Shown here: piece by piece, positions 22,746-30,090 of the stretch
Numbering within the stretch: the stretch's first letter is position 1
Layout of the letters: each line of letters begins with the position of its first letter
Assembly (NCBI GenBank): GCA_030611815.1
Contig: JAUWPC010000002.1
Coordinates: forward strand, 1-30,090
Direction: 5' to 3'
Length of the DNA: 30,090 nt
Origin: Desulfobacteraceae bacterium
GTDB taxonomy: Bacteria; Desulfobacterota; DSM-4660; Desulfatiglandales; Desulfatiglandaceae
Position numbers and translations under genes: made by a program
The notes under the pieces: model-generated
Told to the model about the DNA's origin: nothing
The model's database searches: none
Seen by the model: only the letters and a program-made list of their open reading frames with translations

Positions 22746-23820
22746 GATATTTGAAATATGCCGCGCACGTGCCTTCGCTTGATACCATACATGCGCCTAT
22801 CGGTGTTCGGGGGGTACATGCGTGTCTGAAGAGTTTGCAGTCCGGCGGTCTTTGAGCCCCCCTTAGGATCTCAGCGCAAAGGCATCCTAAAGGCTCTTTG
22901 GCCGGGGGTACGGATAATTCGAATCTGTTCTTGGCGTCAAGGGCTGAATATTTAGCCCTGATTGCCAGACCGCTTCCAGGTATCTTGCCGAGGCCTCGCC
23001 AGGGAGAATCACAGGGTGTAAAGACCTCGTCCATTATCTTCAGGGCGCCCGGGTTCCCTTCCGGGTTGACACCCCTGGTGTACTGAATTTGTACTTCCGC
23101 CCTTCCCTCTTCTCTCTGTTCAACTAACATCAGTATCCCCTGCAGGATATCGATGGGCTCAAATCCAACCACGACGCAGGGCGTATGATACCGGCCCACA
23201 ACTGCTTCATAGGAGGACGTGCCGATAATAGTTGTCACATGACCGGGGCATATGAAACCGTCAACGCCAAGATCGCCACTTGAAAGGAGTGCATCCATGG
23301 CCGGGGGAAGGAGTTTGTGGGCAGAGAGGACCGAGAAGTTTGATTGCTTATTCTCATGTGCAGTCTTGATGGCAGCGGCAACCGTGGGTGCTGTGGTCTC
23401 AAAACCTATGCCTAAGAACGCCACTTCATTATCGCGGTTCTCGGCGGCAAACTTCAGAGCATCGAAGGTGGAATAGACTATCCTGACATCTGCCCCTTTT
23501 GCCTGTTCCTGCTGCAAAGATGATTCACTCCCGGGCACCCTGATCATGTCCCCAAAGGTTGTCACAATGACACCGGGTGATTGTGCCAACTTCACGGCCC
23601 TGTCTATCTCCTCCATGGCCGTAACGCAGACAGGACAGCCGGGTCCTGAAACCAATTCAACGGTATCCGGCAGGAGACTCCGGATTCCATGCCTGAAAAT
23701 GGCCATGGTATGGGTCCCGCAGATCTCCATTAACCTGACCTTTTTTGTTGAAATAGACCTGATCTTATCTGACAGTGCTCGTGCCACTTCTCCGTCTCTG
23801 TATTCATCAATGTATTTCAT
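22735..23820 (-). CDS. hypD: Hydrogenase maturation factor HypD
   Basis: Iron-sulfur scaffold on which the Fe(CN)2CO unit of NiFe-hydrogenase is assembled. The 361-residue protein has EICGTHTMAIFRHGIRSLLP and SGPGCPVCVTA with the conserved cysteines, GFETTAPT, GFEPIDIL, and a C-terminal cysteine-rich part (LGCLCAEILRG, PPDCKLF, ACTPRTPIGACMVSSEG) that binds the 4Fe-4S cluster. The frame opens at 23901, but ATG 23820 is chosen because the protein then begins MKYIDEYRDG and GAGG lies 6 nt before it. It overlaps the end of hypF by 14 bp. HypD normally works with HypC, which is not encoded here. Confidence 0.96.
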   Translation of the reverse strand: MKYIDEYRDGEVARALSDKIRSISTKKVRLMEICGTHTMAIFRHGIRSLLPDTVELVSGPGCPVCVTAMEEIDRAVKLAQSPGVIVTTFGDMIRVPGSESSLQQEQAKGADVRIVYSTFDALKFAAENRDNEVAFLGIGFETTAPTVAAAIKTAHENKQSNFSVLSAHKLLPPAMDALLSSGDLGVDGFICPGHVTTIIGTSSYEAVVGRYHTPCVVVGFEPIDILQGILMLVEQREEGRAEVQIQYTRGVNPEGNPGALKIMDEVFTPCDSPWRGLGKIPGSGLAIRAKYSALDAKNRFELSVPPAKEPLGCLCAEILRGAQRPPDCKLFRHACTPRTPIGACMVSSEGTCAAYFKYHED

Positions 23821-26125
23821 AGGATTCCTCGAATTCTCCTTTGAAACCCGAATATATGAGCCCGGCGCAAACCGCCTGCCCAAGCGAGAGAGAACCATCA
23901 TTTGTGGGGACCCTGGCGTGACTGTATACCCTCAATCCCTCGTCTTTGAGGGCGCGGGTAAGACCCGTGAGAAGTGTCATGTTTTGAAAAGAACCGCCGC
24001 TCAGAGCCACCTGTTCAATGCCGCTTTCTTCCCTGATCTTGATGCATATTTCTTTCAACATCCCTATCAAAGAGTTGTGAAAACGCCGGCTGATTACCCC
24101 CCTGGCCTCTCCTTTTTCAATATCTTCCACTATTCCTCTCACGATCCCGGTTGTTATCATCACCCATCCGTCCCCTTCCCCCTTGATTTGCCAGGGGTAG
24201 TATCCCTTTTCCTTGGGGCTCTGACACATCTCAAGTTCGATAGCGGCCTGTCCCTCGTAGGCAATTCTTTGTCTCAGACCCAATAGAGCGGAGACAGCAT
24301 CAAAGAATCTCCCGCAACTTGAGGTCAGCGGAGAATTAAAACCCTTCATGGCCATCCGAAGGATAATCGATGCCTCCGCCTGGTCCAGATTCCGGACAAA
24401 GGGGATCGAGCGGTTAAACAGATCGTCCCCAAAGGTCCTGTGGAGGTAAATAAGGGCCATGCGCCATGGGAACTTGGCAGCCGCGTCCCCACCCGGTAGG
24501 GCCACATAATCAATGTGCGCCCTTCGTTTGAATGAAGTGAGATCGGAGAGGATTATCTCACCCCCCCAGATCTGTCCATCAAGACCCAACCCGGTTCCAT
24601 CCATTGCCACACCGATGGCTGGTCCTTTGAGACCATGTTCAGCAAGACAGCTAACGATATGGGCATGATGATGCTGGACCCCTAAGGTGGGGAATTCCCT
24701 CTGTTCACGAGCGAATTTTGAACTCAGATAGTCAGGGTGCAGATCATGGGCCATAACTTTAGGATGGATTTCCAGGATCCTTCTCAGGTGGGATATGGTC
24801 AAATGGAAAAACTCAAATGTCTCTAAGTTCTCCATGTCCCCAATATGCTGGCTCAGGAAGGCACGGTTTGCTTTGGTAAGACATATGGTGTTTTTGAGTT
24901 CCCCTCCCAAAGCGAGGACAGGTGGCAGGCTTTCCATATCGGTCGGCAGAAAAATGGGCACCGGCACATATCCCCTGGAGCGCCTTATCTGTCGCGGGAT
25001 CTTGTCCACAACCCTTAAAACCGAATCATCGCTCCTGAGATAGATATCCCTGTTGTGGGTCAAAAAATAATCGGCAATCCCTCTCAGGCGCTTGAACGCC
25101 TCCCTGTTGTCCGTGTTGATCGGCTCTTCTGTCATATTGCCGCTTGTCATGACCAGAGCCTTGAACGCCCCTTCCATCAACAAGTGGTGGACCGGAGTGT
25201 AAGGAAGCATGATCCCTATGTGTCTGTTTCTTGGCGCAACTTGCGAAGAGAGACCGTGAAAACGGAGCTTCTTCAGCAACACGATGGGCCTTTGATGGGA
25301 TCTTAAAAGATCGGCCTCCCTGTCAGCAATATGTGCGATCTTAAAGGCAGCATCTAAGTCTTTAACCATTATGGCCAAGGGTTTTTCCTCCCGGTGCTTT
25401 CTCCTCCTGAGCCTTGCCACCCCTTTATGATTTGATGCGTCAACTGCCAAATGAAATCCGCCCAATCCTTTGATAGCGAGAATCGAGGCATTCTGCAAGA
25501 ATGATATGGTCGCCTGAATGGGGTTGGAGCACGAGATCCTGCTTCCATTCCCGTCGTAAAGAGAGGTTACCGGCCCGCAATCCCAGCAGGCATTGGGCTG
25601 CGCGTGAAACCTCCTGTTATTAGGATCGCCATATTCTTCCCGGCATGCGGGGCACATGCGGAATTTCTTCATGGTGGTAGCGCCCCGGTCATAGGGGATA
25701 TCCATAATTATGGTATAGCGAGGCCCACAGTTGGTGCAGTTGATGAAAGGATAGCCGAACCGCCGGTCGCGTGGATTTCTCATTTCAGAAAGACACTCGG
25801 GACAGATGCTCACATCCGGGGAGATGAGAGCAGACCTCTCCTCCCCACCCCGGCTTCTCCTTATCGCAAAGGAGCCCTCATTTATGGAAGGGATTTCGGT
25901 CCAATCAGTCGAGGTTATATAGGCTAATGAAGGGCGCTCAGTCTCTACCGCATCGATAAATCGCTGGAGCTCTTTCTCAGGTCCTTCTATTTCTATCTCT
26001 ACACCCTCAGCAGTATTGGCAACATATCCGGCAAGGTCATATCGGAAGGCAAGCTGGTAAATGAAGGGCCGGAAGCCGACCCCCTGCACAATCCCCTCAA
26101 TCGCGCCTCTTGTCCGCTTGATCAT
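23807..26125 (-). CDS. hypF: Carbamoyltransferase HypF
   Basis: Makes the thiocarbamate on HypE from carbamoyl phosphate, the precursor of the cyanide ligands of NiFe-hydrogenase. The 772-residue protein has an acylphosphatase domain (about 6-90, GIVQGVGFRPF), two zinc fingers (C108xxC111-x18-C130xxC133 and C158xxC161-x18-C180xxC183), a YrdC-like domain (about 200-390, KGLGGFHLAVDA and MTSGNMTEEPI), and a Kae1-like domain (about 395-760, HHHAHIVSCLAEHG, DGTGLGLDGQIWGGE and SGGSFQN). The length is standard. Its ATG overlaps the hypB stop by one base (TAATG) and its end overlaps hypD, so there is no room for hypC between them. Confidence 0.97.
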   Translation of the reverse strand: MIKRTRGAIEGIVQGVGFRPFIYQLAFRYDLAGYVANTAEGVEIEIEGPEKELQRFIDAVETERPSLAYITSTDWTEIPSINEGSFAIRRSRGGEERSALISPDVSICPECLSEMRNPRDRRFGYPFINCTNCGPRYTIIMDIPYDRGATTMKKFRMCPACREEYGDPNNRRFHAQPNACWDCGPVTSLYDGNGSRISCSNPIQATISFLQNASILAIKGLGGFHLAVDASNHKGVARLRRRKHREEKPLAIMVKDLDAAFKIAHIADREADLLRSHQRPIVLLKKLRFHGLSSQVAPRNRHIGIMLPYTPVHHLLMEGAFKALVMTSGNMTEEPINTDNREAFKRLRGIADYFLTHNRDIYLRSDDSVLRVVDKIPRQIRRSRGYVPVPIFLPTDMESLPPVLALGGELKNTICLTKANRAFLSQHIGDMENLETFEFFHLTISHLRRILEIHPKVMAHDLHPDYLSSKFAREQREFPTLGVQHHHAHIVSCLAEHGLKGPAIGVAMDGTGLGLDGQIWGGEIILSDLTSFKRRAHIDYVALPGGDAAAKFPWRMALIYLHRTFGDDLFNRSIPFVRNLDQAEASIILRMAMKGFNSPLTSSCGRFFDAVSALLGLRQRIAYEGQAAIELEMCQSPKEKGYYPWQIKGEGDGWVMITTGIVRGIVEDIEKGEARGVISRRFHNSLIGMLKEICIKIREESGIEQVALSGGSFQNMTLLTGLTRALKDEGLRVYSHARVPTNDGSLSLGQAVCAGLIYSGFKGEFEESYEIH

Positions 26126-26793
26126 TACTGCTTCCGCGCCGACCGCCTGGTTTTCACCTCTTCCCTGACCCAGTTATACCAGGCATCGAGACCTTCTCCG
26201 GTCTTGCACGAAATCTCAAAGATAGTCATTCCGGGGTTTATCTTTAAGGTCTCTTCTTTTATTTTTTCCACCGAGCAATCCACATAGGGGAGCAGGTCGA
26301 TCTTATTGATCAGCAGGACCTTTGATTCATGAAACATTAGGGGGTATTTGGCTGGTTTGTCCTCGCCCTCGGTGACGCTCAGGATCATTGCCTTGAAGTC
26401 CTCGCCCACCTTGAATTCCGCAGGACAGACCAGGTTCCCGACATTTTCAACCACAAGGAGATCGAGGGCATCAAAGTCGAACTCCTTAAATGTATCCCTG
26501 ATCATATTTCCGTCCAGATGGCATGCGCCACCAGTATTGATCTGCACCACCGGAATCCCCTTCTCTGCAATCCTCTCCGCATCCTGAGATGACTGGATAT
26601 CCCCCTCAATGACTCCGATCTTCAAATCCTCCTTCAGGGCATCGATAGTCTTTTCCAACAAACTGGTCTTCCCGGCCCCCGGCGAACTCATCAGATTAAA
26701 TACCAACAGATCTTTTTCATCAAAAATTGCCCTGTTTTCCTGGGCAATTCGATCATTGGCCTCCAATATGTTTTTCACAACTGATACTTTCAT
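26125..26793 (-). CDS. hypB: Hydrogenase nickel incorporation GTPase HypB
   Basis: GTPase that drives nickel delivery into NiFe-hydrogenase with HypA. The 222-residue protein has the P-loop SSPGAGKTSLLEKT (about 36-49), the metal site ACHLD (C91, H92), LLVVENVGNLVCPAEF, and NKIDLLPY for guanine recognition. It lacks both the N-terminal CxxCGC high-affinity nickel site and a histidine-rich stretch, so nickel storage is not expected. It lies 99 bp after hypA, across a repeat-filled spacer, and overlaps hypF by one base. Confidence 0.97.
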   Translation of the reverse strand: MKVSVVKNILEANDRIAQENRAIFDEKDLLVFNLMSSPGAGKTSLLEKTIDALKEDLKIGVIEGDIQSSQDAERIAEKGIPVVQINTGGACHLDGNMIRDTFKEFDFDALDLLVVENVGNLVCPAEFKVGEDFKAMILSVTEGEDKPAKYPLMFHESKVLLINKIDLLPYVDCSVEKIKEETLKINPGMTIFEISCKTGEGLDAWYNWVREEVKTRRSARKQ

Positions 26794-26806
26794 GATTTAC
26801 CCCTAT

Positions 26807-26889
26807 GATTTATGATTTATGATTGTTGATTGACGATTGAAAACCAGCAGTAAAGCAACCCCGCCAATCATCAATCGCCAATCATCAAT
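26807..26889. repeat. Inverted CAATCATCAATCG-type repeats between hypA and hypB
   Basis: GATTTATGATTTATGATTGT...GACGATTG on the left pairs imperfectly with CAATCATCAATCGCCAATCA onward on the right, giving a large hairpin inside the hypA-hypB spacer. Related words occur at 2749-2789, 13088-13119 and 19033-19052. Confidence 0.65.
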
Positions 26890-26892
26890 CCC

Positions 26893-27234
26893 TCAGTCCA
26901 CCTCCATCTCCACAATCGACAACTCCTGTCCGGCTATGGTATCGATATGGGGGCTGCTGCAATGAGGGCATTCAAATGCGTACTCCTTGATCTCAAATTC
27001 CCTGCCGCAATCCCGGCAGGCCCCCCTGAGAGGAATAATTTCCATGATCAACTCTGCCCCCTCTAATTCCGTACCAGAGGTCATTACTTCAAAACAGAAA
27101 GAGAGCGATTCAGGAACAATGGCCGAAAGTTGGCCGATATCAAGCCGAACCGACCTTAATAGCTTCGCATTATGTTTACGCATCTCTTCCTGTATAATAT
27201 CAAGAAGGCTTTGCACTATGGACATTTCATGCAT
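26893..27234 (-). CDS. hypA: Hydrogenase maturation nickel metallochaperone HypA
   Basis: Delivers nickel to the large subunit of NiFe-hydrogenase. The 113-residue protein begins MHEMSIVQSLLDII, with the nickel-binding His2 and Glu3, and has a zinc site formed by C73xxC76 and C89xxC92 (CRDC, CPHC). The length is typical. It is the first gene of the minus-strand hyp run, with a candidate promoter about 55-80 bp upstream. No hydrogenase structural genes are in this window. Confidence 0.97.
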   Translation of the reverse strand: MHEMSIVQSLLDIIQEEMRKHNAKLLRSVRLDIGQLSAIVPESLSFCFEVMTSGTELEGAELIMEIIPLRGACRDCGREFEIKEYAFECPHCSSPHIDTIAGQELSIVEMEVD

Positions 27235-27289
27235 AAAAAAAGCCGCCTTTCCTGAGAAATGACCGCCTAAAATCTCACAATCAGCTTAA

Positions 27290-27317
27290 AATATATGGGC
27301 CAAGTGCTTGACTTCAA
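27290..27317 (-). promoter_or_regulatory. Candidate hyp operon promoter
   Basis: On the minus strand, TTGAAG (27312-27317), a 16-bp spacer and TATATT (27290-27295, 5 of 6 to TATAAT) lie upstream of hypA. No sigma-54 TGGCAC-N5-TTGC pattern was found nearby. Confidence 0.45.
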
Positions 27318-27380
27318 TGAAGACTATAAGTCGGACTAAAAAAAGGAAATAATACCCCGACTGATAAATCCGCAACGAAA

Positions 27381-28337
27381 TCACCCCTGCTTCAAGGACA
27401 CTGTCAGTGAGTAAATCTTCTGCCGTGCATCATTGAAGATGCCTGAGAGATTCAAGGAATGATTGGCAAATACGCTGCTCGGGGCGCCGTTAAACACGAT
27501 AAAGGGTTCAAAACGGCACCTTCCCAGATCTTCAATGATCTTATCAATGAGTTTAACCGAGTTCTTATCTTTCAGCACCTCAATAAAATCGATTCGGATG
27601 GCCTTCAATGACTCATACAGGGCATACGCAACGCCCTGTCCATAATAGAAGTTATCATCAATTTTGTGCCAGGGGATGTTGAGTTGGACCAGGTGGGATC
27701 CTTTTGAGCCCTTTTTGACATCTTCCTCCATAGCCAGGACCGCCTCCCTCCGTTTGGGCGCGTTGATTAACCGGGTATTCACCCCTCCCATCAGCGAAGC
27801 ATACTGGTTGAGGAGTTCCACTAAATTGTCCGCCCTCGGATAAAAATGGGACGTACCATTTATCAAACCTTTATAGAATTTTCCCAGATCATCATAGGCC
27901 TTTTCCCACTTGCTTTCTGCAGATGGGAACCACCACTTGTACGGGTCATTTGAAAGCGCGGTGAAGGCCCCCTCGGCTGAAGGGTCGAGCTTATCAGTGG
28001 TCCTCATCCGGGAGAGGTTATCCCTTAAAACGCGAATATTATACCTGACAACCTCCAACTCCCCGATCTGAAAACTGGGCATATTGTCGAGAAGGACCGT
28101 GGGCCAGAAAAGATCATTGGGTAGCCAGTTATCAGAAATTTGTTTTATGAGCATTTCATTTGCCTTGATAAATGCCGCGCCATTCACATGCGTGTTTAGT
28201 TTGCCCAATTCGAGCGGCTCGGGCTTTCTTGAATTGATACCCATAATAATCAGTGTGATCACGACCAGAGCCAAAATGATAAAACAAATAGCCCCAGTGT
28301 ACTTCTTTTTTTGGAAATCCTTATGTTTCTCTTCCAT
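27381..28337 (-). CDS. DUF2333 family membrane-anchored protein
   Basis: A 318-residue protein with a short charged N-terminus, one membrane helix at about 13-34 (GAICFIILALVVITLIIMG) and a large, probably periplasmic domain. The segments WPTVLLDNMPSFQIGELEVVRY (seen as LLDNMPSFQIGELE), VLRDNLSRMRTTDKLDP and WWFPSAESKWEKA recall DUF2333, a proteobacterial family of this length with no known function; this is from memory. AGGAGG lies 13 nt before the ATG. A strong promoter is predicted upstream and the hyp operon begins 146 bp downstream. No partner gene suggests its role. Confidence 0.8.
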   Translation of the reverse strand: MEEKHKDFQKKKYTGAICFIILALVVITLIIMGINSRKPEPLELGKLNTHVNGAAFIKANEMLIKQISDNWLPNDLFWPTVLLDNMPSFQIGELEVVRYNIRVLRDNLSRMRTTDKLDPSAEGAFTALSNDPYKWWFPSAESKWEKAYDDLGKFYKGLINGTSHFYPRADNLVELLNQYASLMGGVNTRLINAPKRREAVLAMEEDVKKGSKGSHLVQLNIPWHKIDDNFYYGQGVAYALYESLKAIRIDFIEVLKDKNSVKLIDKIIEDLGRCRFEPFIVFNGAPSSVFANHSLNLSGIFNDARQKIYSLTVSLKQG

Positions 28338-28429
28338 GACTTCTTACGATCCTCCTGGAGTGGAACTCCCGGGTTGAGTTTTTACCAAATCAGGGACCTG
28401 TTTAGTGAGTTTTGCAGATAATTTAATTG

Positions 28430-28459
28430 ATTTTAGAAGTGTACAGCCTCAATTGTCAA
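28430..28459 (-). promoter_or_regulatory. Candidate promoter for the DUF2333 gene
   Basis: On the minus strand, a perfect TTGACA (28454-28459), an 18-bp spacer and TAAAAT (28430-28435, 5 of 6). The predicted leader is about 85 nt and contains a small GGAG-TTCCA-CTCC hairpin before the AGGAGG. Confidence 0.6.
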
Positions 28460-28516
28460 CAGGTAATGACATGTGGCAGTCAAGAAACTGCTGTGATGTG
28501 GATATTCCCCCACCTG

Positions 28517-30073
28517 TTAAAGGTAAGGATCCCGAAGACCTTTCTTGTAGATCTTGCCGGACCCTGTTTTGGGGAGGGCTTCCAGAAAATCCACGCTTTT
28601 GGGCGCCTTGAAATGGGCCAGATCCTTTTTACAAAATAAGACAATCTCCTCCTCCGTCACCTCGCACCCCTCCTTCAATACCACACAGGCCTTTACCGCC
28701 TCCCCCCAGTGGCTGTCAGGCACGCCGATGACGGCAGCCTCTAAAACGTGCGGGTGCGTGTAAAGTACGTTTTCCACCTCGGTTGAGTAAACATTTTCAC
28801 CTCCGGTCAAAATCATATCCTTTTTTCGGTCCACAATATTGACATATTTTTCATGGTCAATAACAGCGAGATCCCCGGTGTAAAGCCATCCATCCCGGAT
28901 GGCCGCTTGGGTTTCCTCGGGCAGGTTCCAGTAACCGGGCGTTACCGTGTCTCCTTTAACAATGATTTCTCCCACCTGCTGGTCGTCTTCAGCCACGTCA
29001 TTTCCCCTATCATCCACCACTCTGAGGGTCACATTCACGAACTCTCGCCCGGTCTTTGCCTTGAACCTGAGCTGCTCCTCCCAGGGGAGATCGTTGAGGT
29101 GTTTTTTGAGGATCGACAGGGTCAGATAAGGGCTCGTCTCAGTCATACCGTATGTCTGGATATAGTCGCACTTAAAGGCCTCGATAATCTTTCGCACTGT
29201 CTCAGGAGCTATGGGCGCGCCCCCGCTTAACAGGACCCGCAGGCTGGAATAATCAAACCTGCCCACATCAGGATGGTTGACCATCATATTAAGCATGGTG
29301 GGAATCAGGTTTGACAGGGTGATCTTTTCCTCCTCAATCATTCTGAGCGCCTCACGTGCGTCAAATGAGGGTAAAATCACGTGTTTGCCGCCTACCCATG
29401 TAATGGCAAATGTGGCCCAGGCATCGGCCAAATGAAAGAGCGGAGCCACGTGAAACCAGTGATCACTGTCAGTGAGCTGGAGTTCTGCGATGGTGCCCAA
29501 GGCATGACTCTTCACATTCTTATGGGTCAGCATCACGCCCTTGGGCCGACCCGTGGTTCCACTGGTATAGTATAGCTGGGCCACATCATCGTCCTTGATT
29601 GCCTGACAGGATGGCGGTTCCTCTGTTTGGTCTGATAAAAGCGATTCATACTCCATCTCTTTAGCCCCTGATGGTTCAAAGTCCGCCTGAGTCCAGATTA
29701 CCTTTTCAATTGTGGGAACTGACTGGGGTATATCGTTGACCTTGCCACGGAAGGCGCCCTGAGAAATGAGTATACGAGATCCGCTGTCATTGAGAATCAT
29801 TGAAAGCTCTTTTGTTGAGAGCCTGAAATTAAGCGGGACTAAAATTGCTCCGAGGTGGACCGCTGCAAAGTACGCCTCGAGAAATTCGTGAGAATTCTCA
29901 TGAAGAATTGCAACCCTGTCGTTCCTCTTAAGGCCCAGGCTGATCAGGCCCTGGGAAAGTTTCCAGACCCTCCCGGCAAAACCGCGATAGTCCATCCTGA
30001 TGTCACCACAGACTACTGCTTCCTTTTCAGGATATAGTTTGACCGCTTTTGGGAGAAGCTCATCAAGTGGCAT
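28517..30073 (-). CDS. AMP-dependent acyl-CoA synthetase (long-chain fatty acid-CoA ligase type)
   Basis: Activates a carboxylic acid to its CoA thioester through an acyl-adenylate. The 518-residue protein has the P-loop YTSGTTGRPKGVMLTHKN (from about 169), the YGMTETSP motif, YTGDLAVIDHEKYVNIVDRKKDMI-type sequence (seen as YTGDLAVID and DRKKDMILTGGENVYS), and the C-terminal A10 motif PKTGSGKIYKKGLR with catalytic lysine 507. No signal or membrane segment is seen, so it is cytoplasmic. AAGGAGG lies 7 nt before the ATG. Chain length or aromatic specificity cannot be told from sequence; it could feed the 3-hydroxyacyl-CoA dehydrogenase elsewhere in the window, but they are not linked. Confidence 0.93.
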   Translation of the reverse strand: MPLDELLPKAVKLYPEKEAVVCGDIRMDYRGFAGRVWKLSQGLISLGLKRNDRVAILHENSHEFLEAYFAAVHLGAILVPLNFRLSTKELSMILNDSGSRILISQGAFRGKVNDIPQSVPTIEKVIWTQADFEPSGAKEMEYESLLSDQTEEPPSCQAIKDDDVAQLYYTSGTTGRPKGVMLTHKNVKSHALGTIAELQLTDSDHWFHVAPLFHLADAWATFAITWVGGKHVILPSFDAREALRMIEEEKITLSNLIPTMLNMMVNHPDVGRFDYSSLRVLLSGGAPIAPETVRKIIEAFKCDYIQTYGMTETSPYLTLSILKKHLNDLPWEEQLRFKAKTGREFVNVTLRVVDDRGNDVAEDDQQVGEIIVKGDTVTPGYWNLPEETQAAIRDGWLYTGDLAVIDHEKYVNIVDRKKDMILTGGENVYSTEVENVLYTHPHVLEAAVIGVPDSHWGEAVKACVVLKEGCEVTEEEIVLFCKKDLAHFKAPKSVDFLEALPKTGSGKIYKKGLRDPYL

Positions 30074-30090
30074 ATGCCTACCTCCTTAAC

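Noticed and set aside
23546..24286. 246-codon open frame on the plus strand opposite hypD/hypF
   Set aside because: Both opposite-strand genes are certain, and the frame shows no recognisable domain or ribosome binding site.
27235..27320. Possible sigma-54 promoter for the hyp operon
   Set aside because: TTGGCCCATATA is present on the minus strand, but the required GC element at -12 is absent; the sigma-70-like pair fits better.

Overview
This window looks like the chromosome of a Gram-negative, probably anaerobic bacterium of the Desulfobacterota (former Deltaproteobacteria). The evidence is an outer-membrane LPS-assembly lipoprotein (LptE), a leuS-lptE-holA run facing rpsT and murJ, a riboflavin-nusB-leuS run, a DUF4911 gene between nadK and miaB, hydrogenase maturation genes, and mid-range GC. 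The assignment rests on gene order and protein families only. No rRNA, tRNA, phage, complete insertion sequence or CRISPR array was seen.

Layout, left to right. (1) 62-5424, plus strand: adenine deaminase, NAD kinase, a DUF4911 protein, MiaB and a REC-GGDEF response regulator. (2) 5702-5791, plus strand: a 29-residue bS22-like (AURKAIP1/COX24 type) ribosomal peptide, ending in a strong bidirectional terminator. (3) 5887-7018, minus strand: 3-hydroxyacyl-CoA dehydrogenase and a NifU C-terminal-type Fe-S protein. (4) 7108-7249: a 142-bp MITE-like palindrome with a 6-bp direct repeat at its edges. (5) 7284-11084, minus strand: an SPL-family radical SAM protein, a ParB-like protein and MurJ. (6) 11223-11498, plus strand: rpsT. 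(7) 11513-18937, minus strand: holA, lptE, leuS, nusB, ribH, ribBA and ribE, transcribed from right to left. (8) 19049-22017: a zinc-dependent dehydrogenase, an MBL-fold hydrolase and a Fur-FeoA fusion regulator. (9) 22044-27234, minus strand: hypA-hypB-hypF-hypD plus a kinase-like gene, without hypC or hypE. (10) 27381-30073, minus strand: a DUF2333 membrane protein and an acyl-CoA synthetase.

Most genes are housekeeping. They cover purine salvage, NADP supply, tRNA modification, riboflavin synthesis, translation, cell-wall lipid II export, LPS assembly, beta-oxidation or fermentation, and NiFe-hydrogenase maturation.

The most unusual material is structural. Short AT-rich word repeats (TTTAGGCAC/TTTAGTCAC, CAAGTTT, AATATTCA, CAATCATCAATCGA, ACCACGAAG, TAATCTTAATCAT) sit at many gene borders as tandem or inverted copies. 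In several places they run into coding sequence: the NusB and DUF4911 C-termini, the start of DUF4911 and the LptE signal peptide. The best protein-level candidates for something undescribed are the ParB-like/SPL-like radical SAM pair, the Fur-FeoA fusion bracketed by 19-bp inverted repeats, and the kinase-like gene that overlaps hypD.
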